This document shows, piece after piece, positions 6,501-14,656 of a stretch of 21,534 bases of DNA; the stretch's first letter is position 1, and each line of letters starts with the position of its first letter. A model generated the notes under the pieces. It searched no databases, had not been told where the DNA came from, and saw only the letters and a list, made by a program, of their open reading frames with translations. The stretch comes from a virus: the IMG/VR virus record IMGVR_UViG_3300020477_000155, positions 1 to 21,534 of that record; one strand, written 5' to 3'. The translations under genes were made by a program, and so were the position numbers.

Positions 6501-8848
6501 GGGGCTACGATGCCCTCCTTGTGGGTTTCAGCAACGATTTTCATCCAGCGGGGCCAGAATTTATTATCAGCATGTCTGACCCTAAGCGCCTCGTCATATT
6601 CCACTCTGGAGATTAAAGATTCATTCGCGCTGCGCTTCGCGGACCACCACGTTTCCCACTGGACGGCGGCGGGAGTACCTTTTTCTATTCCTCGGGATCC
6701 CTCGTCGTAGCCAAAGGGCTCCATATCCTTTAATTTCCACTGCTCGCCGCCACCCCAGAGCATGCTCTTGGGCAATACCCAGTCGTGGTCGGGATCACCA
6801 CTGGTGCAAAGCCACGCTTTTACCTGTTTGTTGGCGGCCCTCTGATCATTGATCCAGTCCCTCATGTGATTCTCCCAGCAATCCAGCATGCTTGTTTCAT
6901 TTCTACACTTATTTGCAGAATCATCGTCAATATTAGGGCTTCCATTGACATCCTCACCATGAAAAACATTAAACCTAACACCTTCTACGTCTCCCGTTGA
7001 GCCGGCCATGCACTTGTGGTGATCGTTAATGGTGCCAGTCCAGTTCGAATCGGTCCAGAAGTCTTTGAGCGAGTCTGGATCTTCCATGGCGGAGTTCTTT
7101 TGAATAGTCTCGAAATACGTTGCTAAAGCTGTATCTCGTCGCGAGGTGGTGCTAGGGCCGGCCCATCGGAGCATCCATCCTCGGGATGACTCTTCTGCAA
7201 AGAGGCGCGCTGCTCCCAATTCTTGGGCAGAGATTCCAGGCAATTCTTTGCTCATAACGGCGGCGCCACCGCCGGCTTTGTAGGAAATGTGGGCCCCGTG
7301 AGCATCCGTAGTACCCCACCGGACGCCATAGTCCACGGTACTATATATATAACTATCGATAGCTTTGGTGCCGTTGTATCCGTAGCCTACATCCTTTTTC
7401 CGAACTTGCCACGTGCTGGTACCAGCCTCTTTAAGGGCCGCTTCATCCTCGGCCTCATGAGCCGCCCACTTAATTAGGTCACCTTGCATTTCTTCAAGAG
7501 ATAGCCGATCGATATCATCAGCCGAAACTTTGCCGCCTGCTGATGCGCGGGCGCCTAGGCCATAGCCGCCGCCCAATGTATCCGGGATGCGATCGTCTTC
7601 CCACATATCCTTCCAGTCGCTTGAATTTAAAGTTCGTCCAAAATCCGACCATGTGTAATTCATCGTAAGCTGGTAGTAGAGAGGGTCAGTGTTCGGCTTT
7701 GCTCCGGTGAAAGTGCTGTGAAGGTGGCCGTGGTTTTTGGTAGCTACCAAGTCGAATATTCTATTATATTCATTAGGATCGGTCACATCCGCTTTAGCGG
7801 TCATATAGTTTATCTCATGTTCAGTAAAAATGCCAAAGCACGGGCCCGGGGATTCGCCCTCTTCACACGGCTTGGGATCCCACTCAGTCTTATAAGGCTT
7901 AATCCACTCTGCAGAGGGCGATGGGGCGCCACTGGAGGCGGCAAACATCGGAACAGGTAAGCCCACATACGTATAGCCGACCGTCTTGGAATCATATTTT
8001 CGGGCGCCCGTATAGCGTCCGAAATCATCAAAATGGCTGGAAGCGCTAGAAGCGAAGCCAAAACTAAGGAGTCCGCGAGTTAGGTTACCAAACAAAGTAT
8101 TGCCGGCGATAGCATAGCTAGTGCTCCCGTCTGCAGCCTCCATGGCAGATAACCCAATCGATTCATATACGTCGATATCAAGCTGGGAATCCCAGGTAAT
8201 AATATTTCCTTCTGCGGTGTAGTACTCTGTACCGGTTCTTGTGGTGGTGACGGCTATTGGATCATCCGAGACCCCGAAGCTGGCGCCGAGGTCGCGATCC
8301 AGGAGAAGGCTCTTGCCGCTTGTCGTATGGGTGCGTTGATATGATGACTGGCCTTCTTTTAGCACCTCCTGTTTCTTGTATGCTTGACGAAAAAGCTCCA
8401 GCTGAAACTCCTCTTTATAAAAAAGACTCGTGACATATCTAAACAACCCGTCTTCCCAAAAAGACTTTTTGATGTTTTCTGCATGCTTGATCTCACCCGC
8501 CTGTATAACATATCCATACTCATAAAGCTGGATATTTACCATCGGATCGGTCACCTCGGAACCCATCGTCGTCGCGCTTAATGTCTGGAAAGCGTTGGCC
8601 GCGGCGATAGTTCGAAACATTACATCGGTCATCCAATCGCAAACTGCTTCAAGCAACGCCTTTCGCTCCTGCTGCCATTCATAGGAGTAAAGGTTAAGAT
8701 TTCGCATGAGAGTCGGCACATGTGCAGTAATATCTTCCCAGGCTGCCTTGATCTCGGGGCTGTCGCCGATCCTGCCGTACAACTTCTTACCATCGGCATC
8801 AACTTCTGGTTCAGCGGGGGCAGCTGGATCTTCTTCCCATTCACTCAT
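3536..8848 (-). CDS. Giant baseplate/hub-like structural protein (1770 aa)
   Basis: 1770 aa, ATG at 8848, five bases after the LysM gene, with a TAGGAG Shine-Dalgarno site overlapping that gene's stop codon. It is the largest gene here and follows tape measure, tube-initiator and LysM genes, the usual place of hub and wedge proteins. Residues about 1-170 are acidic then alpha-helical. Residues 170-700 are Gly/Ser-rich and look like an elaborated module with several Cys (near 329, 336, 613, 648, 681). Residues 740-900 are helical. Residues 945-1100 (IQVRGNPYSFINLL, then GVGIQSFTFTYDGSNPF) resemble a structural domain I associate with large phage baseplate proteins. The C-terminus, about 1640-1705 (SYLFIDPRGF; YGIGGYYMIIRSTH), resembles the tail-hub end domain. 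No lysozyme or peptidase motif was convincing. The last 60 residues are charged and probably disordered. Confidence 0.6.
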   Translation of the reverse strand: MSEWEEDPAAPAEPEVDADGKKLYGRIGDSPEIKAAWEDITAHVPTLMRNLNLYSYEWQQERKALLEAVCDWMTDVMFRTIAAANAFQTLSATTMGSEVTDPMVNIQLYEYGYVIQAGEIKHAENIKKSFWEDGLFRYVTSLFYKEEFQLELFRQAYKKQEVLKEGQSSYQRTHTTSGKSLLLDRDLGASFGVSDDPIAVTTTRTGTEYYTAEGNIITWDSQLDIDVYESIGLSAMEAADGSTSYAIAGNTLFGNLTRGLLSFGFASSASSHFDDFGRYTGARKYDSKTVGYTYVGLPVPMFAASSGAPSPSAEWIKPYKTEWDPKPCEEGESPGPCFGIFTEHEINYMTAKADVTDPNEYNRIFDLVATKNHGHLHSTFTGAKPNTDPLYYQLTMNYTWSDFGRTLNSSDWKDMWEDDRIPDTLGGGYGLGARASAGGKVSADDIDRLSLEEMQGDLIKWAAHEAEDEAALKEAGTSTWQVRKKDVGYGYNGTKAIDSYIYSTVDYGVRWGTTDAHGAHISYKAGGGAAVMSKELPGISAQELGAARLFAEESSRGWMLRWAGPSTTSRRDTALATYFETIQKNSAMEDPDSLKDFWTDSNWTGTINDHHKCMAGSTGDVEGVRFNVFHGEDVNGSPNIDDDSANKCRNETSMLDCWENHMRDWINDQRAANKQVKAWLCTSGDPDHDWVLPKSMLWGGGEQWKLKDMEPFGYDEGSRGIEKGTPAAVQWETWWSAKRSANESLISRVEYDEALRVRHADNKFWPRWMKIVAETHKEGIVAPATKLIELIESMIEASDEIRKYYRKLDTLIEEVMADIEMPDKYWDRQKYALGLFQSELLGERYVNPSAEHGKKQQEAHNIASQEAKPSEISDIDWAKRLIYKEQCFLLSFINDISLAKKDGFENPKGAAEQTKGAWGTATAKRMPYYVRKHGRPNDKIKTNACIQVRGNPYSFINLLTQHPSQAMFFEMSTDKISHLQPMIRLHKIEYDIDKSGHQVEGSEREIPIGFDSYSKNLAKVLQTTKRRGNGVGIQSFTFTYDGSNPFAAKKSIKANLKVFANSFDELLEERAYGLSKYRYVDLALKTRSKPMKAKKCVRGIHEENDELSKLNFRLKAVVGWAAPPGKDFLEGPFTGQAWSKAEKYAVDNSYVTLELTPTVHNFEFDEQGRVVMNINYLAYVEDFFDQTPFNIFTDTDITKKQYARKFHYSALSHKCSGEELGNIKESYADMILEEKKDGVSSLVRDLLATDRVRYINLPYDEVKQFIQKGPWYAYEAYPDGISGLVMDSVTNLSWLQKNIDGALDHLDKKAGGQVGIGGTDDEGSVAASLAVSNPDNENLVFFFLSDLVDVVLAGIDKSIREMPKIISEIDPTRDPIMMESNFDSDDKKFIKCQIENETNKLKGYIKQFEKLRILLGPLEITHPTNPEKNNFICLGDLPISIKYFIEWLTDNLAKKEETVMPIAAFCNGIINNLVRNFMNDDSCFQVSVKQKIRLNQSTITSYPVVSRGSKDVLDEFTQYMKKYLDKPDYAGSSVHRSGLSPRPFLNIAGPPKRQSGTVDESINYLTYFAGRTQPIEKQKGNKTEDLEYGIFHYLIGKPRGIVKTIDLSKTDSKGLAEVRFEQDGYDGLRQLRVVYDAKIKTYASVQTFPGSYLFIDPRGFAPNMISYGKGDNDLSQYGIGGYYMIIRSTHNFGPGVAETLIDAKWVAQLETESDAEEQEKRKEEAGSNDMSLCPTHRSKRKEAETPPTPEAVEPPGAWDMVTMAWDEFMS

Positions 8849-8853
8849 ATCTC

Positions 8854-9192
8854 TTAAACTCCTAAAATATTAAGGGCCGCTTCTAGTTCTACAGGAATAT
8901 ATAACACAGCCCCCTGGTGAATATCCGCTTCGGTGGGATAACCATTATACCACGCAATTACCCACCAATAATCAGCGTCTCCATAATAGGTATGAGCCAG
9001 TTGATAAAAGCGATCGCCATAGCGCCAAATATGAGTGTTAGTTACAATAGATGCGCGAGCTGCAGCCCCCGGGTTTTTCAATATGGGGGTTACGTATTGT
9101 GTAATAGCTTTTTTAGAATACCGATTTTTTCTTAAAAATGAGTAAAACTCATTTGCATTAACTATTATCCTATCTCTTCTATATCGTGACAC
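8854..9192 (-). CDS. Small LysM-domain baseplate protein (gp53/tail-X type)
   Basis: 112 aa, start GTG at 9192 with GGGAG nine bases upstream. A basic N-terminal segment (1-45) precedes a LysM-like domain at about 52-103 with the typical pattern: THIWRYGDRFYQLAHTYYGD, then YWWVIAWYNG, and finally GAVLYIPV. In contractile tails such small LysM proteins are structural baseplate components (the T4 gp53 C-terminal region, the P2 gpX family) and are not necessarily peptidoglycan binders. It lies between the tube-initiator-like gene and the giant hub-like protein, consistent with a role at the hub/wedge junction. Confidence 0.75.
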   Translation of the reverse strand: MSRYRRDRIIVNANEFYSFLRKNRYSKKAITQYVTPILKNPGAAARASIVTNTHIWRYGDRFYQLAHTYYGDADYWWVIAWYNGYPTEADIHQGAVLYIPVELEAALNILGV

Positions 9193-9211
9193 TTAATTTA
9201 TCTCCCGTTCC

Positions 9212-10384
9212 CTAAAAATCCATATAGTCGTCTGCCGTAAGCCCAAACTCATCGGGCACGTTATACTCTTCCCATTCGGCCTTGGCCTTGGTCGTCTCAT
9301 AGGCATATTCTTTGTCATATTTTCGATGGGCCGGATCCAGCCTGTTGGCTCTTTCTTGCGCGGCTCTTCGTTCGGAGCGAGCATCACTCTTCACTTTCAT
9401 ATTCGATCGAAGCTTCGCGTAGGATCCCTTCAGGTTTAGTCTGGATTGGGTTGGAGCATTTTGTTCTGCGGCTTGCGCTGCTTCGTGTGCAGCGATCGCT
9501 TTAGCGTCTAGATCTTGAAGCTGCTTGAGGGCCTTCTTGTCGCGCGATGTTTTTGGATCGGCGGCAGCTCCATAGGGAAACGGGGCGTCCTTTCCGCCAA
9601 AGTCGCTACTCCCGTCGCTGGCGCCAAATTTCCACTTATCGCCGGTCTTTTGCCATCCGAGAGGATGCTCATGAAGAGGAGTGAAGTCTAGATTAACGTC
9701 AATATACCTTGGAAGAAGCGATAATCCTCGCTGGCCGGCGGTACCAGCAAAGTCGAGGCCCTCCGTGGAAATTCCATCCCACTCTATAGCGCCACCTTCG
9801 CTAGTTTCAAGGTTGTGGTTGATGCTAATATTTTTTATAACACCCAAAAGACCATTATTTGCATCGGAATCAAAGGTATACTTGGCGAAACTAGCTCCTC
9901 CATCGCTAGGGACTCGCTGCACTAGGTTCATGAAGCGCATGCGAACCACTGGTGATTGCGCCACAGTTGTCGAGTTTGCTACTTCGGTATACACAGGGTA
10001 CATGAACTTAATTAGCGTTTGTAATTTAGTTAAATTTTCATATCCTTCGCCGGCACTAGCGCAAGGAATTTTAAATGCCATTGTAATGGATCTGCCCGTG
10101 CTCTTCCAAAGCATAATAGGGTCAGCGCGGCCATATACTTGTTCAGATGACCAATCAGACATATAGGTTTCATTAAAGGCAGTAACAAATGCTTTAAAAT
10201 AAACCTGTTGGGAAGAGCCTGCAGGGGAGTATTGGAAACCAATAACAAAGCCCTTGTTGGCATATGCGTCCGACCCATCAAAATACCATTTATTGGTGGC
10301 GTGAATATTTCTGCCAGTTTTTTCAAACGGAAGACTTCCTTTAAGTTTAAGAGCGTTAAAAAATTTATTTTTATCATCTGCCAT
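9212..10384 (-). CDS. Baseplate tail-tube initiator-like protein (gp48/gp54 role)
   Basis: 390 aa, ATG at 10384 with AAGGAG eight bases upstream, 17 bases after the tape measure stop. Residues 45-230 look like a tube-fold domain: WSSEQVYGRADPIMLWKSTG, then RSITMAFKIPCAS, a helix with YENLTKLQTLIKFMYPVY, then VVRMRFMNLV. The Arg-(S/T)-ISxxFx(I/V) strand followed by a helix with two Leu-Lys and MYP is a pattern I recall from phage tube-initiator proteins. Residues 290-370 are rich in Ala, Lys, Arg and Glu and may form a coiled coil or disordered tail. The likely role is to cap the baseplate and nucleate tube polymerisation. The assignment is by fold pattern and position, not by close similarity to T4 gp48 or gp54. 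Confidence 0.55.
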   Translation of the reverse strand: MADDKNKFFNALKLKGSLPFEKTGRNIHATNKWYFDGSDAYANKGFVIGFQYSPAGSSQQVYFKAFVTAFNETYMSDWSSEQVYGRADPIMLWKSTGRSITMAFKIPCASAGEGYENLTKLQTLIKFMYPVYTEVANSTTVAQSPVVRMRFMNLVQRVPSDGGASFAKYTFDSDANNGLLGVIKNISINHNLETSEGGAIEWDGISTEGLDFAGTAGQRGLSLLPRYIDVNLDFTPLHEHPLGWQKTGDKWKFGASDGSSDFGGKDAPFPYGAAADPKTSRDKKALKQLQDLDAKAIAAHEAAQAAEQNAPTQSRLNLKGSYAKLRSNMKVKSDARSERRAAQERANRLDPAHRKYDKEYAYETTKAKAEWEEYNVPDEFGLTADDYMDF

Positions 10385-10401
10385 GAAAAATACTCCTTAT
10401 T

Positions 10402-12855
10402 CTAAAACAATGATACCGATTTGATCATTTTACCAAACGAATCCGCCAGCCAATCAGCGCTTGTGGTTTCTGCGCTTCCTTTAACTCTGCCTTCCTTGTC
10501 TACCAAATTAAGAGTTACTTTATATACCTTATCGGTGCTTGGGCCGTCTGACCCACCATCTCCCAAAACAGTCTTAAGCTTATCAAATATAACCATAATG
10601 GGATTAGCAAAAATTCCAGCCATCTGCATATTATATAACAATGAGTTGAGCTTTTGAAGGTTGTCTACATCTAATGTTTTAATGGAATCGTTCATTTCAT
10701 CAAACATCTCTTTAACTTGTTCTGCGGCGCCACCAGAATCAGAGACGAGACCCAGCATGTGAGCCAATTGCTCATATTCATCATTACCCCCACCAAAGAG
10801 GGAGCCCAATGCTGCACCGAGGCCCGCTACAATTCCGCCTAGGCCCGCGATGGTCAGGAGACCGAGCTGACTCACTGGATTCGCAGCCACCGCTAGGGCG
10901 CCGGCCAAAGCATATATCGAAATCGACATTATAGAAAATGCGGCTGCGGACGCAATAATTTGATCGGCTGGAAATTTAGCCAATTCCCTAATGAATAGAG
11001 CGAATGACAATACAACTGCCGCTAACGCCGCGCCGGTCATAAGAGCAGCTAGGCCAAACGCCAAAATACCGGGGGCACCAATAGCCGCTAGTGAGCCTCC
11101 TACCGAAGCTCCTGTACCAGCAGAAATGGAAGCCGTACCAAAACCAAACAAACCAGCTGCAGCCGATCCAATAAAGCCAATAAGCGGCACCAGAACAGTG
11201 GGCCCTAATAGCCACCACCCAATGACTATTGCAAAATTATCGGCCACAAACAATAGGACATCCGCTAATTTAGTGAGAGTTTGCATAATGCTCTTTTGTT
11301 GGCCTTCATTCTGTCGCAATTCTACAAGCCAGATGCGCACCTTTTCAATAATAGGGGTGAGAATCGGTACTAAATCGGCCAACATCGCGTTAAATGACTC
11401 CTGGAGTGACTGAATCTTTTTTGTTTCTTCGGCCATTTTCTCATAATCAGCAGAGGTCTTGTTCATGTCGCCCCCTAAAGACTCCATGTCGCCCCCCATC
11501 ATCAGTGCCAGATCGCCTACGCTTTCGAGCCCCATTGAGTCGGCATAGAATTTTTTCTGGTAATACGACATCTCATCAAAGGTAAGGCCAGTGTCCAGAA
11601 TAGCATCGCGAAGCATTTCAAAGCGAGCAGCCGGATCGGTCTCCATCATCATGTCCATGGCGTTAACCATGTTGCTCCCCAAGGCCGCGTTCAGTTGGCC
11701 GGCCATGGTAGCGGCATCTTCGAAGGTATCAAATTTAGAAGTAATACTTAAGAGCTTATCAATCTCCATTCCCGTAATTTTCGAAATCCTCGCAAGATCT
11801 TTGAAGGCCTTTTCGCCCTGTTTACCAAATTTGGCCATTTGTGGGCCTAGGCGGCCGAACTGTTCTACCATCTTGCTCGGCTCCACTCCTATGTCTTTAG
11901 CTAAAGCTGCTAATTCCCGTGTAGTATGGGCCGCTTCACGAGGCGCCTGACCCATAAATTTAGTCGCGGCCTGCATGCTCGATGCAAACGACTCTTCGCT
12001 GATATTACCCCACTTCTTAAGCATGGCGGCGTTGTTTCCCAGTTCGGTAGTTAGCTGGGGTGTAAGCATTGTGAAATCAGTGAAGCTCGAACGAAGGGCG
12101 GCATGGGCCTTTGCATTGTCTTCAATAGAGGCGCCAAATTGACGCGTCGCCACATACGAATCTTGCATTGCTTTTTGATATTCTTCGGTGGCGCCCGTTG
12201 TGCGCATAAAATCGGTTCTAGCTTGGTCCAAACTAAAAGCCAAGCCGATCATAGCATCAATAAACCCTGTTAATATTCCAGTACCTAGGTTTTTAAAAAA
12301 GGCTTTCGGCTGCTTGAAGGCAGAGCCAAATTTGGCCAAACTCTTAACATTAAAAAAGGGATGAGCACCAAAGTCTTTACTTACTTTGCCCCAAATGCTG
12401 CCAATATCATCTGCTAATGATTTAGCCTCGGTAAGCTGTTTGTTTTCTTTTTCTTGCGCCTTAAGACGCTTTTGGGCCGTCTTTAGTTGTTTTTCCTCTT
12501 CGCGGGTAAGATCTTCGCCGTTTTTAACCTTTTCCTGCAGATAGGCAAGTTCTTCGCGGGATAATTGATTTTGAACCTCTTGAAGTTGTCGGCGCGCCTC
12601 TGCCTTTACAGCCCGGCTAGATTCTCCCGACAGAATAGCTTCTAAATTTTCTTTTTCTTGTTGGGTCTGCTCGACGCGACTCGCAAGAACATCCAGGCTC
12701 TCACGCCGTAGAGCCATCGTTTTTTGAACATATTCCAGCTCTTTTCCATAAAGCTCACCCGCCTCTTTCATGAGCTTAATGTCTTCAAGTTTGAGTTGGT
12801 TTAGTTCTCTTTGTCTCTCGGGGCTTATGCCCGATCCGGATCCATCATCAGCCAT
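10402..12855 (-). CDS. Tail tape measure protein
   Basis: I place the start at ATG 12855 (817 aa). A TTG two codons upstream is open, but AGAGG is then only one base away, whereas it is seven bases from the ATG. Residues 1-150 are highly charged Glu/Gln/Lys helix, predicted coiled coil. Residues 150-530 are helical with Met-rich amphipathic stretches. Residues about 535-690 hold a long hydrophobic Gly/Ala-rich region with several membrane-like segments (IVIGWWLLGPTVLVPLIGF and others). This layout is typical of tape measure proteins, which fix tail length, fill the tube and may insert in the host membrane at DNA entry. At about 1.5 Å per residue it would span roughly 120 nm, an estimate only. 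It directly follows the chaperone-like pair, as in most tailed phages. Confidence 0.85.
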   Translation of the reverse strand: MADDGSGSGISPERQRELNQLKLEDIKLMKEAGELYGKELEYVQKTMALRRESLDVLASRVEQTQQEKENLEAILSGESSRAVKAEARRQLQEVQNQLSREELAYLQEKVKNGEDLTREEEKQLKTAQKRLKAQEKENKQLTEAKSLADDIGSIWGKVSKDFGAHPFFNVKSLAKFGSAFKQPKAFFKNLGTGILTGFIDAMIGLAFSLDQARTDFMRTTGATEEYQKAMQDSYVATRQFGASIEDNAKAHAALRSSFTDFTMLTPQLTTELGNNAAMLKKWGNISEESFASSMQAATKFMGQAPREAAHTTRELAALAKDIGVEPSKMVEQFGRLGPQMAKFGKQGEKAFKDLARISKITGMEIDKLLSITSKFDTFEDAATMAGQLNAALGSNMVNAMDMMMETDPAARFEMLRDAILDTGLTFDEMSYYQKKFYADSMGLESVGDLALMMGGDMESLGGDMNKTSADYEKMAEETKKIQSLQESFNAMLADLVPILTPIIEKVRIWLVELRQNEGQQKSIMQTLTKLADVLLFVADNFAIVIGWWLLGPTVLVPLIGFIGSAAAGLFGFGTASISAGTGASVGGSLAAIGAPGILAFGLAALMTGAALAAVVLSFALFIRELAKFPADQIIASAAAFSIMSISIYALAGALAVAANPVSQLGLLTIAGLGGIVAGLGAALGSLFGGGNDEYEQLAHMLGLVSDSGGAAEQVKEMFDEMNDSIKTLDVDNLQKLNSLLYNMQMAGIFANPIMVIFDKLKTVLGDGGSDGPSTDKVYKVTLNLVDKEGRVKGSAETTSADWLADSFGKMIKSVSLF

Positions 12856-12881
12856 CAACAATCCTCTTAGCGTCTATAATC

Positions 12882-12889
12882 TAATTAGT
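12882..12889 (-). promoter_or_regulatory. ACTAATTA motif upstream of the tape measure gene
   Basis: The minus strand reads AACTAATTAGATTATAGACG, with ACTAATTA 26 bases before the tape measure ATG. The same octamer precedes the 113-aa gene and the 432-aa gene. The following TTATAG could form part of a -10-like element. It is a candidate promoter only. Confidence 0.33.
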
Positions 12890-12914
12890 TTCTTCATAAA
12901 AAAGCAAATAGGTT

Positions 12915-13164
12915 TTAGCCTCCCTTAAAATTAGGGGGCGGCGCCGGTTGATTAAACTGATTTAAAGTTTGTGCCTGGGAACCTCCTTTACTTGCGCTTT
13001 CGTAAGATTCTCGCTCTTTGGCTAATTGTTGAGCTAGCCTTTCCAAAAACCAGCGACGGAGGCCCAGGGGCAGGTTATAGGCCTCGCTAAAAGACCAGCC
13101 ACCGTGATATTTTAAAAGGAAAAAAGCTTCATACACGCTTTGCATGTACTCATCGGTCAGGCCA
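12915..13164 (-). CDS. Tail assembly chaperone extension in the +1 frame, probably made by frameshifting
   Basis: The open frame extends upstream to 13226 (103 aa from a TTG), but the first ~20 codons overlap the Cys-x-x-Cys coding part of the gp26-like gene and look like out-of-frame translation. Natural-looking protein begins exactly at the T7 run: FFGLTDEYMQSVYEAFFLLK, then YNLPLGLRRWFLERL, then a charged and Pro/Gly-rich tail. The TTG (13226) and ATG (13205) have no good Shine-Dalgarno site. The in-frame ATG at 13145 has only a weak GAG. I therefore infer that this segment of about 82 codons is expressed mainly as an extension of the preceding gene, like the G/GT chaperone pairs that precede tape measure genes in many phages. 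A separately initiated short protein in the T4 gp51 position is the alternative. Confidence 0.65.
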
Positions 13165-14004
13165 AAAAAAGTCCGCGGTAAGCGGGACCTCCAATTCGGT
13201 CTCATGGCCGCACTCGGTGCACTCAAAATCTTGAGTTAGGTCTATATTAGGAGCCACTGATTTATACGCCAAGCGCAAGTGTCGTGAGTCCGACGATGGG
13301 ATATTTTGAACTAGATAATTTAAAGCATCGCTAGAGTCGTCTCCATTTACCGCAGTCACAATATTCAATATTTGACGGGTAATGGTGCGTTCGTGTATCT
13401 TTTGTTTTTTATCTAAATTGATGCCAGCTAGCAGGTTTCTTTCATCCGCTCCATTAAGAAGCCGAAATGTAGCACTTACTCCGCTTTTAGGCAGTTTAGT
13501 GGTAAAAGTGCCATCTCCGTTATGGGTTATGTTTTCATTAGGCGGATCACCTTCAAAGATACCGGCAGTATTCAAATCAAACGCATATTTTTGAGTAGCA
13601 GTGCATCGTGGGCACATAATGCTAGTGTTATATTCGTTTCCATATCCCGATACGCGAATAGCAACGATAAGAGCATTTCTGTCTCCAATGAGCAGGTGAT
13701 CTGCATTGATACTCGGCTCTACAATTAAATTTTGCAACACTCTGTCCAAGGCCACATTCTTCTTTAAAAGCGTCTTGGACGTTAAGATATCCTCTTCTTT
13801 AGCTGTCATCTGGCGCACTTCAATGCTGCTCTGTCCCCGGAGCGGGTGGCCTTCAGGATAGAACTTGCCTTGAGATGGCAACTCTACAAATTCAGTGGGG
13901 ACCACAAAGGAAAAGCCTCCTCCTCCCGTATCAGTGGTCAGGGGCGCAGGAGGGCCCTCATCGAGGGCAGCAGTGCCTCCCGTTCGATCTTTATTTCTTG
14001 ACAA
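13150..14004 (-). CDS. gp26-like baseplate/tail assembly protein with a four-Cys putative zinc site
   Basis: 284 aa, TTG start at 14004 with GAGAGG six bases upstream; no ATG fits better. The N-terminus (1-30) is Gly/Pro/Thr-rich and probably disordered. Residues 35-90 carry the hallmark VPTEFVELPSQGKFYPEGHP followed by an E-x-R-x-M-T-AKEEDIL helix, which I recognise from the T4 gp26 baseplate family. C131-x-x-C134 and C262-x-x-C265 form two CxxC pairs, a likely zinc ribbon. The protein ends ...ADFFWPDR. T4 gp26 is needed for hub assembly, and the position between tube and tape measure genes is that of tail assembly chaperones. The last five codons run through the T7 frameshift candidate. Confidence 0.78.
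   Translation of the reverse strand: MSRNKDRTGGTAALDEGPPAPLTTDTGGGGFSFVVPTEFVELPSQGKFYPEGHPLRGQSSIEVRQMTAKEEDILTSKTLLKKNVALDRVLQNLIVEPSINADHLLIGDRNALIVAIRVSGYGNEYNTSIMCPRCTATQKYAFDLNTAGIFEGDPPNENITHNGDGTFTTKLPKSGVSATFRLLNGADERNLLAGINLDKKQKIHERTITRQILNIVTAVNGDDSSDALNYLVQNIPSSDSRHLRLAYKSVAPNIDLTQDFECTECGHETELEVPLTADFFWPDR
13162..13172 (-). other. Candidate programmed frameshift site (T7 run)
   Basis: On the minus strand the gp26-like frame reads GAC TTT TTT TGG at its codons 278-281, five codons before the stop at 13152-13150. The seven T occupy 13170-13164. Slipping +1 gives ...DFF-GLTDEY and slipping -2 gives ...DFFF-GLTDEY; both enter the downstream frame. A fused product would be about 362 aa. 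I saw no obvious stimulatory pseudoknot by eye. A one-base assembly error in the homopolymer would give the same picture. Confidence 0.6.
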
Positions 14005-14040
14005 TATACACCTCTCGTTTTAATCTGTCATAAATTTAGT

Positions 14041-14631
14041 TTAGACGCTAAAGAACTCCGATTCACCACTGCCAACCACAGCGGATGAGCCACCTGCAAA
14101 CGTCTGGACACGAGCCCAATCGTACTTCAGTGTAACGCTCATTTCCGTAAGATCATCTGTTCCATAAGCCAAGTCACCATATTTGACCTCGGTGAGGAAA
14201 GAATTCCACAATGTCCATTTTTCCAGCTCATTGCCGTCTGAATCAATTTGTGTAATGATCACAGTTCCCAATGCTCCTGCCGCCTTAGCCTTGGACATGG
14301 TTGTTAGCGAACTAGCGTCAGTAGGCGGCGTGTAGCCCGATTGTACCACAATATCCGAGAGAGTTGCAGCCATATCTGGCTCAACAGGATCAACCAACGT
14401 TACAGTAACATCTTGCCACGTAACCGATCCGGGATAATAAAAAGTATGATTTAAATACTTATGTTCTGCGCTCGCAATTGCGAAAGAAGGCTTCGTAACG
14501 GTCTTTGCATACCAAAGAGCGGCGCCTCCTTGAGTAGCTTGAATTCCCTGAAATTCAACAGTAAATCTAAACTGTCTTTTAGGGTCTTTTAAAGTTGTGT
14601 CTTCTCCAAAGTTGGTTGACCAGAATGGCAT
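14041..14631 (-). CDS. Tail tube protein (T4 gp19 family)
   Basis: 196 aa, close to the size of the T4 tube protein (163 aa). The ATG at 14631 has an AGGAG site eight bases upstream. Typical features are an early KRQFRFTVEF strand, ALWYAKTVTKPSFAI (the K-x-V-x-x-P-S loop seen in tube subunits), YYPGSVTWQDVTVTLVDP (the W-x-D-x-x-V-T-x-x-D-P signature) and a C-terminal TEMSVTLKYDWARV strand. It would polymerise as hexameric rings inside the sheath and form the DNA channel. It lies 58 bases after the sheath gene, the universal sheath-tube order. Confidence 0.93.
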   Translation of the reverse strand: MPFWSTNFGEDTTLKDPKRQFRFTVEFQGIQATQGGAALWYAKTVTKPSFAIASAEHKYLNHTFYYPGSVTWQDVTVTLVDPVEPDMAATLSDIVVQSGYTPPTDASSLTTMSKAKAAGALGTVIITQIDSDGNELEKWTLWNSFLTEVKYGDLAYGTDDLTEMSVTLKYDWARVQTFAGGSSAVVGSGESEFFSV

Positions 14632-14656
14632 TGTGTGAACTCCTATATGTATTCTA

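Noticed and set aside
7810-8061. 83-codon minus-strand open frame inside the giant baseplate gene
   Set aside because: It is a shadow frame of the larger gene with no ribosome binding site and no plausible protein features.
3536-8848. Lysozyme or peptidase domain in the giant baseplate protein
   Set aside because: Cys and His residues near 610-690 suggested an enzyme, but no catalytic motif of a lysozyme, amidase or metallopeptidase could be placed.
13165-13226. Upstream part of the chaperone-like frame as independently translated sequence
   Set aside because: The TTG and ATG starts lack ribosome binding sites, and the residues are an out-of-frame reading of the gp26-like Cys motif region. 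Frameshift expression fits better.
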